Notes under the pieces: generated by a model
The model's database searches: none
What the model was told of the DNA's origin: nothing
The model's input: only the letters and a program-made list of their open reading frames with translations
Made by a program: the position numbers and the translations under genes
Assembly: GCA_015179045.1 (NCBI GenBank)
Contig: WHUZ01000045.1
Span: 1-64,000, forward strand
From: Kalaharituber pfeilii
Lineage: Eukaryota > Ascomycota > Pezizomycetes > Pezizales > Pezizaceae
Reading direction: 5' to 3'
DNA: 64,000 bases
Shown here: one piece after another, positions 11,260 to 22,457 of the stretch
Numbering within the stretch: position 1 is the first letter of the stretch
Layout: every line of letters starts with the position of its first letter

Positions 11260-12265
11260 CCATCGATGCAATCGGGATCATGAATTTAATATGCACGACT
11301 AAACATAAACATATTCCCTCCAGTCTTTAGAACTTTTGTTCAGAAGAGGTCCTGGATAGTTCAATATATTTTCTAAATGAAAGGCGTGCCGTAGAGGGCA
11401 TGCAAGTTTTCCAACCCCAGACGACTTGTGCGCTGTTCCTGTCGCCTCCAAGTATATATAGCATCAACAGTTTACTTAGCAGTTATTAAATATTTGGAAC
11501 TCCCTTAACCTCGCACCTCGATACCTTACCCTCAATAACTAAACTATATCGATACATAAGCAAAGGGTTATTACTGTTAAGCAGGGAGAAAACGGTGGCA
11601 TGAGTCTAGCAAGCAGTCGTGCTTCCGTTTCGCATAATAGGACAAGAAATGAGTTAGAAACATACAAGGTGAATAGATCTAGTTCCTTACCTCATATACC
11701 TTTTTTTACTGCTTCTAAGAAGAAAATTTACCCACCTTGCATCTCTTGCCACTGTAGATGTAATACTTGAGTTCTAGCATTAAACTAAACAGCAATCAAC
11801 CGCAGCTGACGGCCTTCTTCTATATCTGCGCCACCACCAAACTCCGAGCTCAATATTCTGGCCCTGCGACGCCGCGTCGGTTATGAACTTAAACTGGCCG
11901 CTACCGCTCAGGTCTCGTCCTGCACCACTAACCGCTCAATGCAACCCGCTTTTATTATAGCCTCCTAGACATATTAATGTACTGTAAAGAAATAATGAAG
12001 CGATTACCTGTTCCGTCGACTGTACTCTGCACTAAGAAAGTTCCAACATACAAAGCACAGGCGACATCTTTGTTGTCTTCTACGCTCATTGATCCTTACT
12101 TCCATCTGTCCCCGAGGAACATCGAGAGAGTTATAGGAGCTGCCTATAAGGTGCCACGAACGGAAATGAAGCGAAATATAGATAGCATCTAAAATATGGT
12201 CTCCTGCTGGGTGAACCCCTTATGCTACCCCCTTCTGTGGCTTACCTATTCCTCCCCCTTCCTCC
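11260..12265. other. AT-rich region, nothing recognised
   Basis: Only short frames and no repeat termini were found. Confidence 0.5.
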
Positions 12266-12617
12266 TAGTGAGCAGCACGAGCTAGCTCGAGCCGAGCTGG
12301 AGGGTGAGCTCGAGCCTGGATTGATTATGTACATAATATTGACAAACTAAACTAAACTAAGCTAAATTTTCATCTTTCTCACTACTATCAGCTAAATTGA
12401 GCATTTCGAAGTTGTTGGTAGGTCAGAATGAGCTCCAAGTCTCTAATTATTACTATATTAGGTATTTACAGTTTATGAAACCTTGCACTGGCTAAGCATT
12501 TTAGCGAGCTGGCAAGAAAAACACTAGCATGATCTTGGCTCGTTTGAGCTCGAGCTAGCTCGTACAAGCTCGGGCTCGAGCTGGCTTGAGCTGGCTCGGC
12601 TCGTGCCGCTCACTAGA
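12266..12617. mobile_element. Palindrome-ended element built on GAGCTCGAGC motifs
   Basis: The left end CTAGTGAGCAGCACGAGC and the right end GCTCGTGCCGCTCACTAG are near-perfect inverted repeats. Subterminal blocks of GAGCTAGCTCGAGC and GAGCTCGAGC are also inverted. The 200-bp centre is AT-rich and non-coding. It is probably a small non-autonomous DNA element; the family and target duplication are unclear. Confidence 0.5.
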
Positions 12618-12618
12618 A

Positions 12619-12914
12619 GAAACCACCAAGCACTTGCTAGACGAATGCCGGATATGGAAGGACAGAATACGGCCAGGCGGAAGGGAAGGCCTTACGAAAC
12701 CCCCGAAGGAGGACATGGGATCAATCGCGAAAGTATTGGAACAGCTGGAAAAGTAGACAGGACTCACTTGTTATTTCTCGCTCGTCTTTGTTATTTCTCT
12801 CTTATATTTTATCTACTATCCCTTTTCTTTCCTAACTATCTCCTATGTATCTAGAACTTCGCCATAGCCCATAGGACGGTACGCGAGCAATGATAAAAAA
12901 AAAAAAAAAAAAAA
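12619..12914 (+). mobile_element. LINE 3' fragment (tail type A)
   Basis: The plus strand reads ETTKHLLDECRIWKDR, matching the last part of the RNase H zinc region. A stop and about 140 bp of 3' UTR follow, then CGCCATAGCCCATAGGACGG and an A-run at 12894-12915. Truncated at its 5' side. Confidence 0.7.
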
Positions 12915-12916
12915 AG

Positions 12917-13374
12917 TCATCCCCACGCCCCAAAGCAAGCCCACATGCCCCGACCGGCCCCGACAACACCACCTGGCGTTGTCGTCCATGGCATAGCCCG
13001 GAGGAAAGACTTGGGGAATGTCAGAAGATGGTTGGAGGCTTCCAACAAAGACCTAGGAACGATTGCAGCGATCAGATGGCTGCTGAGGAAATCAATCCTA
13101 GTGAAGGAAGGCAAGAAGACTAGTTCTGCGGTGGTATATTTGGAGACACAGACGGAAGTTGGGAAAGTGGCTCGGAGGAAGGTGGTTGCGGACGAGCGTG
13201 TACGAGCGGGACAGAGGAAGGAGGTAGGAAGGTCCCAGTTCATCCCACCCGCACTATTAATGAGCGCTGCGGGCATCACATGTAAGTATTTGATATTTTT
13301 CCGTTATTTCTTATGTACTTAAATCCTCACCATAGCCCTCAGGGCGGCATGCGAGTACTGATATAAAAAAAATA
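12917..13374 (+). mobile_element. Gag-only retroposon fragment (tail type A)
   Basis: The frame at 12945-13284 encodes the C-terminal part of a LINE ORF1/gag (RWLEASNKDLGTIAAIRWLL, then KKTSSAVVYLETQTEVGKV). After the gag stop comes only a short UTR ending CACCATAGCCCTCAGGGCGG and an A-run, with no endonuclease or RT. It begins immediately after the A tail of the preceding LINE fragment, so one probably landed at the other's tail. Confidence 0.75.
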
Positions 13375-14362
13375 ATACGTGCCTGTGAGCTCATGGGGCC
13401 AGGTTGCACTGTACGTATTGTATCGACATGCTAAAGCATGAATGGCATGCTGCATAATCTCCTACATATGAAGCTTCTGATTCCACCGGAGAGATGGGAA
13501 AGGTTGTATGTACCATATGCTCAATTATTCTCCAATTTGTTATTCCTTGTCACCAATTCTACATACAATATATTTTATCTTCTTGAAAAGTCAATACCAT
13601 TATCGCTAATTCATCCTCATTGGCATCTTGACAGGTCAGCATGGGACTCTCATTAACAATGGATTGATACTACCAAGGCCTCATTTATCTGCACCGCTAG
13701 TGACATCCAACCTTTTGCCTGACATTCAAGGCCGGAATAGCTTTGGTTAGGCAACATACAATCTCAAGAGCTATTTCACTGCGCAACCTGCTTATATACA
13801 GTGCAAGAATTGCAAAATAACTTGAAAACTCCTAGTTTTCCAAGCACTATTTTACCTTCTCCAGAACCAAACTTCTGGACACAGTTCGAATAACATCTGA
13901 CGTACTGACCTCACGTGGCCCAAAACCTGAAGGTATTGCTGTTCCTGTTGCTCATGGGCATTCTGGCAGTGAGGTAGCTGAAGTGGAGTTAAGGCTTTCA
14001 TGATGTTGCTGGCAATCACACTCAGGAATGTTATTGTTGTGCACTCACATAGGAGGAAGGTGGCTGAAGTGCTGGAGTTGCCTTAGATCTTTCTAGATGC
14101 TTTAAACCTAACGTGAAGTCAACTGAACAAATCCGTGAATTTTAGGAAGTCTTCTGAAGTCACCGAAAGAACGCAATCTCCCAGTCAAATAAAGTAGCTC
14201 TTGAAAAACAAGCCACTTGCGGGGATACGGGGGTTGTAAGTACACAATGGTCGCAATTATTCTCTTCTTCTTTTTTTTCGCGTTCTAGTGCCGAATTTAC
14301 AGCTTACTGCGCTTTCATTTTTTGTGCCTTAGTTAACTTGTTTGTATATAGCTCTGGACACC
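13375..14362. other. AT-rich intergenic stretch, nothing recognised
   Basis: Short frames only. Parts resemble decayed coding sequence but cannot be assigned. Confidence 0.5.
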
Positions 14363-14782
14363 TGTAATGACAGCTCCCCCTGTAGCGGAAGCAAGGGGAG
14401 GTGAGAGAAGGGAAACAGACAACCAGGTTATATATCATTACGTTGACTACTATCTCCCTCTCCATGGGCTCTGCATTTGCCTCTCCACAACCTCTTCGTA
14501 GCCTCAACGACAACATCACCGCCGCCTCCTGCCCAGTTGTGCGTCAGCTCGCCGGCAGCCTCTCCACTGCTTCCCGTGTTGCATCCTTTTACGCTTCCCA
14601 CCGCCTCTCTGCAGCTAATAGCCTCTCCCCCAACTCTTCGCCTCGCTTTCCAATTGCTTCTACCCCCCTCTAACCCCCTCTGACCCCCATCGAACCCTCT
14701 CCTATAAATATCCGTACCATCAAAGAAAAAAGAGCAACAGGAGAAGTAAAATTTTAAAATTAGATACCCCTGTCTCATTACA
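14363..14782 (+). repeat. Possible solo LTR (420 bp)
   Basis: It starts TGTAATGA and ends TCATTACA, a perfect 8-bp inverted terminal pair of the TG...CA type. An internal TATAAATA lies near 14703, in the place expected of an LTR promoter. Neither a primer-binding site after it nor a polypurine tract before it is evident, and the 5-bp flanks (ACACC and ATTTA) do not match, so the call is tentative. Confidence 0.35.
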
Positions 14783-16030
14783 ATTTAAACTAAGGTAATA
14801 TAACTTGCAGTACATCTTATTCAAAGGACGCTGGAATGCGTCCATCCCCATCTCGGATCCGAACCAGGGCCCTTGACTCTGTACCTCTTGTAACCTTCCA
14901 TCACTAACAGAAGAACCATTTCAACAACACATAGGTTCCCTCGGAAACTATGTCAATTCGTACCCTCTTATGGCACTTCGTTGTCAATTTCAACTAGTAA
15001 TGCAATTTACTTTAATTCAATACACGGTAACGACATTGTTACACTAGCGAAACCTTGACATTCCAGCTTGGCATTGACAGCCGCGTGATTTAGACTTGGT
15101 ATGAGCTGCCAAAGGTGTCTTTTGAGCTTGTTTTTAGTATTTGCGCCAATTATTTATCTTTCATTTCACTACCCATCCAGCAAGTCCCGAAAAATAAACG
15201 CTGTTCAGTGTGGTCAATTTTGACAATAGTGATACCGGTAAAGGTTATCTGAGGATAGTCTCGTAACTAGCTGAAGTTTTATATAATTATTAATGATTTC
15301 CTAGGATCTTTACCTGAAAGCAACCCCTTCTATCGAAATGCTTAGCTCGCAAAAAAAAAAAAAAAAAAAAAAGGAAAAAAAGGAAAAAAAAAAAAGGAAA
15401 AAAAAAAAGGGAAAACGCTGATAATCCTTCTGCGGATATGATAGTAACAGGGGAAAATATTTTCGGCTCCTGTGGACGTTTTCGCAAGCCCGTTGATATA
15501 TATCAGTTGAAAATTCTTCGGAAATTACGAAGAGTGGGAAGCCAAAAATGTAAGTATATATAATGCACTTGCTGGCACCTTTTTATAATTCCTGAAGGCC
15601 TTTTTACATTCTTGAGTGTGCGAAAATTCTTATTACCGGGCTGCAATCTTACACAAAAAAATAACAAATCCCAGAAAATAACTGTATCTATCCCTGCCAC
15701 ATTATTCTCTGCCAAATTGCTCTCTTTCTTGCAAATGCCACTAAAAATGATTTTATACTTTTAGGCTCGCACGGGGACTCCTATTTCGAGGAAATGTTGC
15801 GGCAACAGACGGCATCACTTAGAACTGATCGTCTGTCCATGATGTCCAAACACCAACCGACCTCTGCCATCAGATTAACGACTGCCCCAAAGGTGTAAGT
15901 ACTAGCGTGAGAGACAGGTCACCCCTTGTGGGCAGTCACAAGAGTGGCTATGTTGAGTGACTGGAATGTGCAGCATCGGGTGTGCATAGCCAGGGCAGAA
16001 TGGATTTGCATAGCTTGTTGTGACCAGAAT
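14783..16030. other. Intergenic, with a purine-only tract
   Basis: No gene recognised. A tract of A-runs broken by GG lies at 15350-15410. Confidence 0.55.
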
Positions 16031-16031
16031 G

Positions 16032-16080
16032 TTTTTTTTTTTTATATCAATGATCGCGTGCCGCCCTGGGGGCTATGGCG
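16032..16080 (-). mobile_element. Mini-retroposon (tail type A)
   Basis: A T-run at 16031-16043, then CGTGCCGCCCTGGGGGCTAT and GGCG. It is too short to contain more than the 3' hairpin. No clear duplication. Confidence 0.65.
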
Positions 16081-16307
16081 CTTCACCACAATGTGCAGCA
16101 CTAACTTTGCATAGCTGGAACTCTCCCACAGACCCCTTTGTAGCCAGGTAGAGGGCTGGCTACTGAGAGTACGAATCCCTCAGTCCCAGAGGGCTACCCT
16201 CAGGATTAGGCTACCTGGCTAGACGCTGTGGGCCATGGTAGCCACAACTGCAGACAGATCATTCTCGAGGGCCTGGAAAGCTACAAGTTTGATCTATCAG
16301 TGGACTA

Positions 16308-17162
16308 CTGTAGTTCACCACTTTCCCGGACACCCCACTTTCCCGGACACATTTACCACCAAAACTGCGCAAACTTCGCACTCAATATCTCAACAACCAC
16401 AACAGCATTTGTAAATGCGCTTTCTATAGCTATTAGACAAAGTGTAATTCTTGCTATCTAGCACTTTTTCTTCATCAAAACTTGTGGATGCAAAGGGATT
16501 ATGGCTTGTCGCATTTTTGTTGGAAGGCTTGGCATTTATTTGTATGGGATCTCCATACAAAACGTTCATAAGACTTGAATATAGTCCTACTCTTCAACGC
16601 TAATTACAATAGCTATGATAGTATATGTCAAGAATCACCTGAAGAGTTATAGTAAGGTGATGCATTTAGTTTACTTTCATTTGTTGAATTGTAGAGTTGG
16701 TGTACAACTATCTACTTTTGGGTGTGTGTCTCATACAAACGGTTTCTATGGGAAGTACGAATATTGTGAATAATTTCACAACCGCTGCAGGTATTACTTA
16801 ACTACGTTGCTCATAGTTTCCAACTGAGTGATCCTATTGAATGTGAATGTCTGAGTTTTTTCATGAATTGATTGCATGTGTAGCATGCAGAATTCGGGGG
16901 TAGTGACATTTGTATGGAGATCCCATACAAATAAATGCCAAGCCTTCCAACAAAAATGCGACAAGCCATAATCCCTTTACACCCACAATTTTTGATGAAG
17001 AAAAAGTGCTAGATAGCAAGAATTACACTTTGTCTAATAGCTATACAAAGCGCATTCACAAATGCTGTTGTGGTTGTTGAGATATTGAGTGCGAAAGTTG
17101 CGCAGTTTGGGTGGTAAATGTGTCCGGGAAAGTGGGGTGTCCGGGAAAGTGGTGAACTACAG
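16308..17162. mobile_element. Tc1/mariner-type foldback element, 855 bp, non-coding
   Basis: The ends CTGTAGTTCACCACTTTCCC and its reverse complement are flanked by TA (16306-16307 and 17163-17164). The inverted arms extend about 240 bp almost without change, so the element can fold into a long hairpin. No transposase frame is present. Confidence 0.9.
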
Positions 17163-17164
17163 TA

Positions 17165-17540
17165 GCCTTAGCAGCCAGAAAGAAGCCTGAAACTTCTGGC
17201 CAGCAGTCTCTAAGCTGTAGGGCTTAGAGGGCTCGACAGGATGGTTCTAAAGTCAGTGGCGGTCCCAGTGGTTTCAATGCTCAAAGCTTCAGGATCACCA
17301 CTCACCACCATGCGACAGAACCACTAGTCATGAAATGTTAAACCTGTGCTTCGAGTCCTGTGGGGGGCCGAAATCCCACTGGGCACAGGTGAGGGCATGG
17401 ACTACAACTCAATGCATGTAGTTATCAGCAGTTGATTCTGAAGCGAGTGGAAGCCTCGCAAAGGGGCTTTAGGTGCGAAGGCGTAATACCATATAGCGGC
17501 CTCGAAAGGGGTATATAAGGCTGTCTCAGTCCTAAGAGTT
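17165..17540. other. Stretch between foldback and LINE fragment
   Basis: No gene recognised. It may contain upstream parts of the following LINE. Confidence 0.4.
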
Positions 17541-18562
17541 GGAAACGGGACCAAGACTTACCCAGGAAACGGGAAACCTCCGCTATTGCGGGGAAGAGGA
17601 CTAAGGATGGAAAAGCGATATATACGGATGGCAGCAGGATAGCACGCAGGGCCAGGACAGGGCAGTAGCGGATGGAAGGAGGAGTTAAATCATACTACAT
17701 AGGGACGAGGGCTACGATAAATAACGCGGTCTGGCCATGGCCAAGGCGCTGGGGAATGAGGTGCAGAAGATTCTCATATTATCAGACTCGAAAGTGGCCA
17801 TTGAGAGCGTGTAAAATAGCAGAAGGGAGCACATTACCAGACGGAGCCGCCTGCCTAGTGAAAAAAGCCTGAGAGAGCCGGGCCCAGCAGGGAGGGCTGT
17901 TGTGGCCATAATGTGCGTCAAGAAGCACAAGGGACTGGAAGGCAATGGGAGGGCAGACAGGGCGGCAAAAATCGGTATCCTCCTCCCTTACCAGGGCGAG
18001 GTAGTCACGGAGGCAGGCATACGGAGGGCAGCGAAAACATGCAGGCAAAGGGAACCGTCCCTGCCATAGGCTGGTAGCCTGTTCGCGGTGTTACGTGATT
18101 AAAAATAAAAAAGGGAAAGGGAAAGATTAGGCCTGAAGTACAGACCGCTGCAGAGGCTAGGAGGCAGGTTGCCACCTTAACGGGACTGTTGGGGGGGGAG
18201 GGCCTCAGAACCTGGAGATACAAGATAGGCAAGACAGACAGTCCAGAGTGCAGGTGGTGTGGGGAGGAGGAGGAGGCGACGACGTAGCATATTTGAAATA
18301 GATGCGGAGTCTGGAGGAGGAAATGGGCGAGGGGGTTGGAGGCTTCAAAGAACCCCCCGAAGACCAAAGAGTGGGAAGATCGACGTTAAGTAACTTGATG
18401 AGATGGGTAGAGAGCTGAGACGAAGACTGTTTCTTTCTACTTATCCTGTTTTGATGATGTTACGTTTCTCATGTTATGCTAGTCCTTCTATTTCCTATGT
18501 ACTTGTCTCGCCATAGCCCGTAGGGTGGCATGCGAGTACTGATATTGAAAAAAAAAATTCTG
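17540..18562 (+). mobile_element. LINE RNase H fragment (tail type A), degenerate, with a nested mini-retroposon
   Basis: The plus strand holds RNase H motifs in changing frames: YTDGS (about 17620), ILSDSKVAIESV (about 17780-17810), VKKHKGLEGNGRADRAAK (about 17918-17972) and the zinc module SPECRWCGEEEE (about 18240). Several stops break the frame. The 3' end has TCGCCATAGCCCGTAGGGTG and an A-run at 18547. Confidence 0.8.
18055..18112 (+). mobile_element. Mini-retroposon (tail type C) inside the LINE fragment
   Basis: CCCTGCCATAGGCTGGTAGC, then CGGTGTTACGTGATT and a short A-rich tail interrupts the region between RNase H and the zinc module. An AAAGGGAA string lies on both sides (18047-18054 and about 18110-18117). 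Confidence 0.75.
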
Positions 18563-18564
18563 TT

Positions 18565-19285
18565 CATCACCTCCGCAATCGCCTCAACGCGGTCTTTCCT
18601 CGGCCTGGCTTGTCTCCCTGTCTCGTTTGTCTCGTGAAAATATCTGTCAGAATTACGCACTTGTGGAAGCTGGTGATTCGGTTATAATATGTTCAGACAA
18701 CGAGATAACATTAATTGATAGCGTTCAAGAAACCATTTAGAGGAAATACACTTCTCCAATACTCTCACTCGTGAGTGAAACTGTTACGGCTGTTACGATG
18801 ATGCAGGAATAATTAGGGCAACACTAGCCGCTTGGACTTCTCAAGAGTGGCTCTGCTGGTCCTTCTGACTGTTCGTCCTTACTTGGCTGTGTTTTCTATA
18901 TCTATGTATGGCATTCTCGTGTTTTCGAATGTTGGTCCACGGAACTCTCACTGAGCCCTCGATATCTCTGGCCGCTGATATCCGGTCACTCGTATGCAAT
19001 GACCATGTGCTCCGCTCTTCTGATAGACATCCGTGCACGACCTGTGCTCCGATCCATTGACATTAGCAGCCCTAAATACGCGCCAACCAAAAGGTAGATA
19101 TCCCTCCCAGGTGAGCCCTGACAGATACGACAATTCCTGACTCGAAAGGCCCAACTCACTCGTAATTTCACGCAATCCTGGAGCAGAGCGGTCACTTCGC
19201 GAGAGGCGTGAATTCGCGATCACACCAGAATACACACATTTACCTCACCCCAGTTAGGGGCAATCCACTATTGCGGTTATGCAGA
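18565..19285. other. Region without a recognised gene
   Basis: Minus-strand frames of about 65-95 codons exist, but none has recognisable motifs. Confidence 0.45.
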
Positions 19286-19290
19286 ACTGG

Positions 19291-20034
19291 TTTTTTTTTT
19301 TTTTTTTTTTATATATCATTACTCGATTGCCGCCCTGGGGGCTATGGCGAGGGTTTATTACAAACAAAAACCAAAAAAGTCAGATAGCTACATGTATTGC
19401 CCGCGGAATCCATACATGATGCGGGTGGAGAGTCCACACTGAGAGTCGTGTGCCGGGACCTGTCTACTTCCTCCCTCTATCCGGCTCGTACACGCTCGTC
19501 CGCAACCACCTTCCTCCGAGCTTAACTCTGCCGATTTCCATCTCTGTCTCCAAGTATGCCACCACGGAGCTCGTCTTCTTGCCTTCTTCCTCCAAGAGTG
19601 TTTTCCTCCGCAGCCATCTAATCCCTCGGATCTTTCCTACGTATGTCGGTGCGGACTGTCCGAAGATACAGTGCCTAGCAGAAAGTTTTCGGGACTATGA
19701 ATTATGAGGAACAGCGAGACGTACTCATAGATTTGCGCGAACCATCCTTACACCACCTTTCAGTACTGTTCGAAAAATCACTAAAAAATCAATAAAGTAA
19801 CTAATCAAAAAAAAAAAAAGTAATAGACCAATGAATCGACATCAGAGAATCTAAATTCTTTCTCAGACTAAAAAAAGGAATACTTTCGTTTGAGTGGTCG
19901 TGTTTTCGCAAGGGGGTCCTCTCATGCGTCCCGCAACTCCAAGGCTTGGTGAAGCGTTTTTTCTTACACTGAATAGTCTCGAAGACGTTTTGCTAGGCAC
20001 TGTATCTGCTGTGGGCCACTGGGAGTGTGCGTAC
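19291..20034 (-). mobile_element. Gag-only retroposon fragment (tail type A), interrupted by a small DNA element
   Basis: A T-run at 19291-19309 is followed by the type A hairpin, and then, on the minus strand, gag C-terminal coding (KIRGIRWLRRKTLL and KKTSSVVAYLETEIEIG) from about 19660 down to 19470. It is the same family as the copies at 12.9, 57.6 and 60.6 kb. The coding sequence appears to resume beyond the element at 19669-20002. Confidence 0.7.
19669..20002. mobile_element. Tc1/mariner-type MITE, 334 bp
   Basis: The ends CAGTGCCTAGCA and TGCTAGGCACTG are inverted for about 35 bp with few changes and flanked by TA (19667-19668 and 20003-20004). The terminus is like that of known Tc1-type elements. 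Non-coding. Confidence 0.8.
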
Positions 20035-21493
20035 TAGAGTGCTTCACCTAGAAACCGATCATCACCGGGAAACCGATCAAATCCATAAACCTACATACAG
20101 AGCTGCTGTGAATGCAAATGACACTCAAGTGGGCTCAAATTAAAGCCAGAGTATGAGGGAACATAGTAAATTATTTTCTACACTTTCCTTTCCCAGTTTG
20201 TAGCACATGGGGGGTGACATATACTGGAATATATGCAACCATATTCTAGGATATTCTTTTGAGTCACCATATGTGAATGAGATTACCTGAGGCCTTTGCA
20301 TCTCGTATATCCTCTATTGGTAATGCTAAGTAAGTATACCAAGTTTTGTGACTATTGGACCTATCAGTACAGAGTTACTATCATGTCAAAAAATACACTT
20401 CGCTTACTTAGATTGATGGTAGTATGAAGCTATTACTTGATGAGAAAGATGCACAGACACTCTGTAAAGCTATATAATAGAAATACATGCATAGGGAAAT
20501 GCTTTCTGAATGGATTGCAGCATTGACAAATGGTTGGGGCAGTTGAGTACTACAAGGTATACATATATGTAAAGCCTAACTTCCTTACATAGTACGTAGC
20601 AGTATACGCCAATATGAGTCACTTCAGGTTCAGAAACATGTCTGAGCACTGTCATAATATTACTTGTAAGCTTATGTAGCATATATATGAATCTATCATT
20701 AGATCCTTTAAGGCTAATATAACCGCACCAGTGAGTAAGTATAGAGTGTGTATTGTAAGCAGTGAATAATACTCACATTACACTTCTAGGACTAATTCCT
20801 ATGAGATACATGGCAGTAGAAATAAGTTAACTAGTTAAGTATTATATTGTCCTTAATCTAATAAAATTCCCTATGGTTAGGACCTTCATCACCATAGAAA
20901 TAATACTTCAACAGTATCAGTAATGGAGATAGTAAGCACAGAGAATTAACCTCCGCCAGGTGAAAAAAAAACTTGACTAGGAATTCTCACTAGTTCTTCT
21001 TAGCAGCTCATATCGCCTTTATAATGGCAACACATTTTACTGCTGTCATATATTGCATGCATGTTATATGCATATGCACATGTGTTCTATATGCAGCGCT
21101 CATTCTGAGTCAGCCATTCAGCATCCCGTCGAGGGGTAGCAGTACCAATGATAGTACATGAAGCTAGCAGACTATGTTTCTGAACCTCTAGTGACCCATA
21201 TTGGCATATGCTGCTATGTAATAACTTCATACTACCATCAATCTAAGTAAGCAAAAGTGTATTTTTTGACATGATAGTAACTCTGTACTGATAAGACCAA
21301 TAGTCACAAAACTTGGTATACTTATTTAGTATAAGCAATAGAGGATATGTTGAGATGCAAAGACCTCAGGTAATCTCATTCACATATGGTGACTCAAAAG
21401 AATATTCTAGAATATATTCCAGTATATGTCACCCCCATGTGCTACAAACTGTGAAAAGAAAGTGTAGAAAATAATTTACTATGTTCCCTCATG

Positions 21494-21757
21494 AAAAAAT
21501 GTGTATACCGTGTGCGCGTTCAGCGAAGCAATAGGAGAACACCTGAAGGGAGGGCTCGTCGTTATTGAGAGTATCATCTAGTCTATTGAGCGAGAGTTAC
21601 GAGAAAAATAGGCACTTATATACATGAATGTAGACATACAAAAGTAATGTAGCACAAACTAATATAAGCGCTAAGAAGCAACAGGCGCGCAATTATGAAA
21701 CGTATGAAACGTATGAAACGAACTACTCAATGGTGCAACGGATGACATGTTTCAACA
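21494..21757. mobile_element. 264-bp insertion of unknown class in the right arm of the foldback
   Basis: Comparison of the two arms shows that this segment is extra. It is flanked by CCTCATG at 21487-21493 and 21758-21764. It contains a triple GAAACGTAT repeat near 21695-21720, no terminal repeats and no coding frame. Confidence 0.6.
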
Positions 21758-21841
21758 CCTCATGTTCTGGCTTTAATTTGAGCCCACTTGAGTGTCATTT
21801 GCATTCACAGCAGCTCTGTATGTAGGTTTATGGATTTGATC

Positions 21842-21918
21842 TTTTTTTTTTTTTTTTTTTTTTTATATCATTACTCGCGTGCCGCCCTAGGGGCTATGGC
21901 GAGGTCTGGTTAAGTACA
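21842..21918 (-). mobile_element. Mini-retroposon (tail type A), 77 bp
   Basis: A T-run of about 23, then CGTGCCGCCCTAGGGGCTAT. The exact 13-bp duplication TATGGATTTGATC lies at 21829-21841 and 21919-21931. The other arm of the host foldback shows the uninterrupted site. Confidence 0.95.
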
Positions 21919-21971
21919 TATGGATTTGATCGGTTTCCCGGTGATGATCGGTTTCTAGGTGAAGCACCCTA

Positions 21972-22380
21972 GTATGAGCTACTTACGTCGAGAATAAGGG
22001 GATATTTCATCCCCGGTGGACAGTGGGAATGTCCCTGATTATCAAGATAGATCAGTGGAGCACTTTTGCCTCCTTCCAAAACAGCTTTGTAGGACATCTT
22101 GTAGGTATACGACTTTGCTTCGTTGTATACGTAAAGCATTACCGGGATGAGTCCGGATAGGCACTTTCATACAAGGTACGTTATGAGCGTGGGGCACGCT
22201 GCACCTAGTTCCACTACTCTACGCACTGGGTCCTCTGCTGGGAGATCGCTGGGCAAAGGAGGAAGTGAAGGCAGTATCAGGTAGTTGAATGGAGAAGATT
22301 ATGAGCATGAGCGAGAGTTGTTTGATTGTATAGCAAGTGCAGAAACCAATACTAGAAAGACATAACTGTAGAAAGGTTGA
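21972..22380. other. No gene recognised
   Basis: A short unassigned stretch between repeats. Confidence 0.45.
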
Positions 22381-22383
22381 AGG

Positions 22384-22441
22384 TTTTGTTTTTGTTTTTG
22401 TTTTTATTTCACGTGACCACGCTTGTAGCTGTTCGCCAAGG
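22384..22441 (-). mobile_element. Mini-retroposon (tail type B), decayed
   Basis: A GTTTTT-repeat tract, then CACGTGACCACGCTTGTAGC and GTTCGCC. No duplication was identified. Confidence 0.55.
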
Positions 22442-22457
22442 CTTGAAGATAACGGTA

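Larger units (their letters stand above)
20037..21969. mobile_element. Tc1/mariner-type foldback element, 1.93 kb, with two later insertions
   Basis: It starts GAGTGCTTCACCTAGAAACC and ends with the inverse (last bases CACCC), with TA on both sides (20035-20036 and 21970-21971). The left arm of about 400 bp (to about 20440) is inverted in the right arm, which begins near 21225 and is interrupted by a 264-bp insert and a 77-bp mini-retroposon. There is no transposase. A shorter sister copy lies at 43952. Confidence 0.9.

Noticed and set aside
14401..14673. 90-codon plus-strand frame resembling a secreted protein
   Set aside because: It begins at GTG, lies inside the possible LTR, and its Ser/Pro-rich tail is low complexity; no support as a gene.
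14840..14910. tRNA-like GGTTCGGATCC box on the minus strand
   Set aside because: The T-stem does not pair properly and no anticodon or acceptor stem could be built.
15350..15410. A-rich tract as a retroposon tail
   Set aside because: Neither the type A, B nor C terminus precedes or follows it; treated as a simple purine tract.
17672..18048. Short frames in the 17.6-18.0 kb region as independent genes
   Set aside because: RNase H motifs in successive frames show that this is one decayed LINE fragment.
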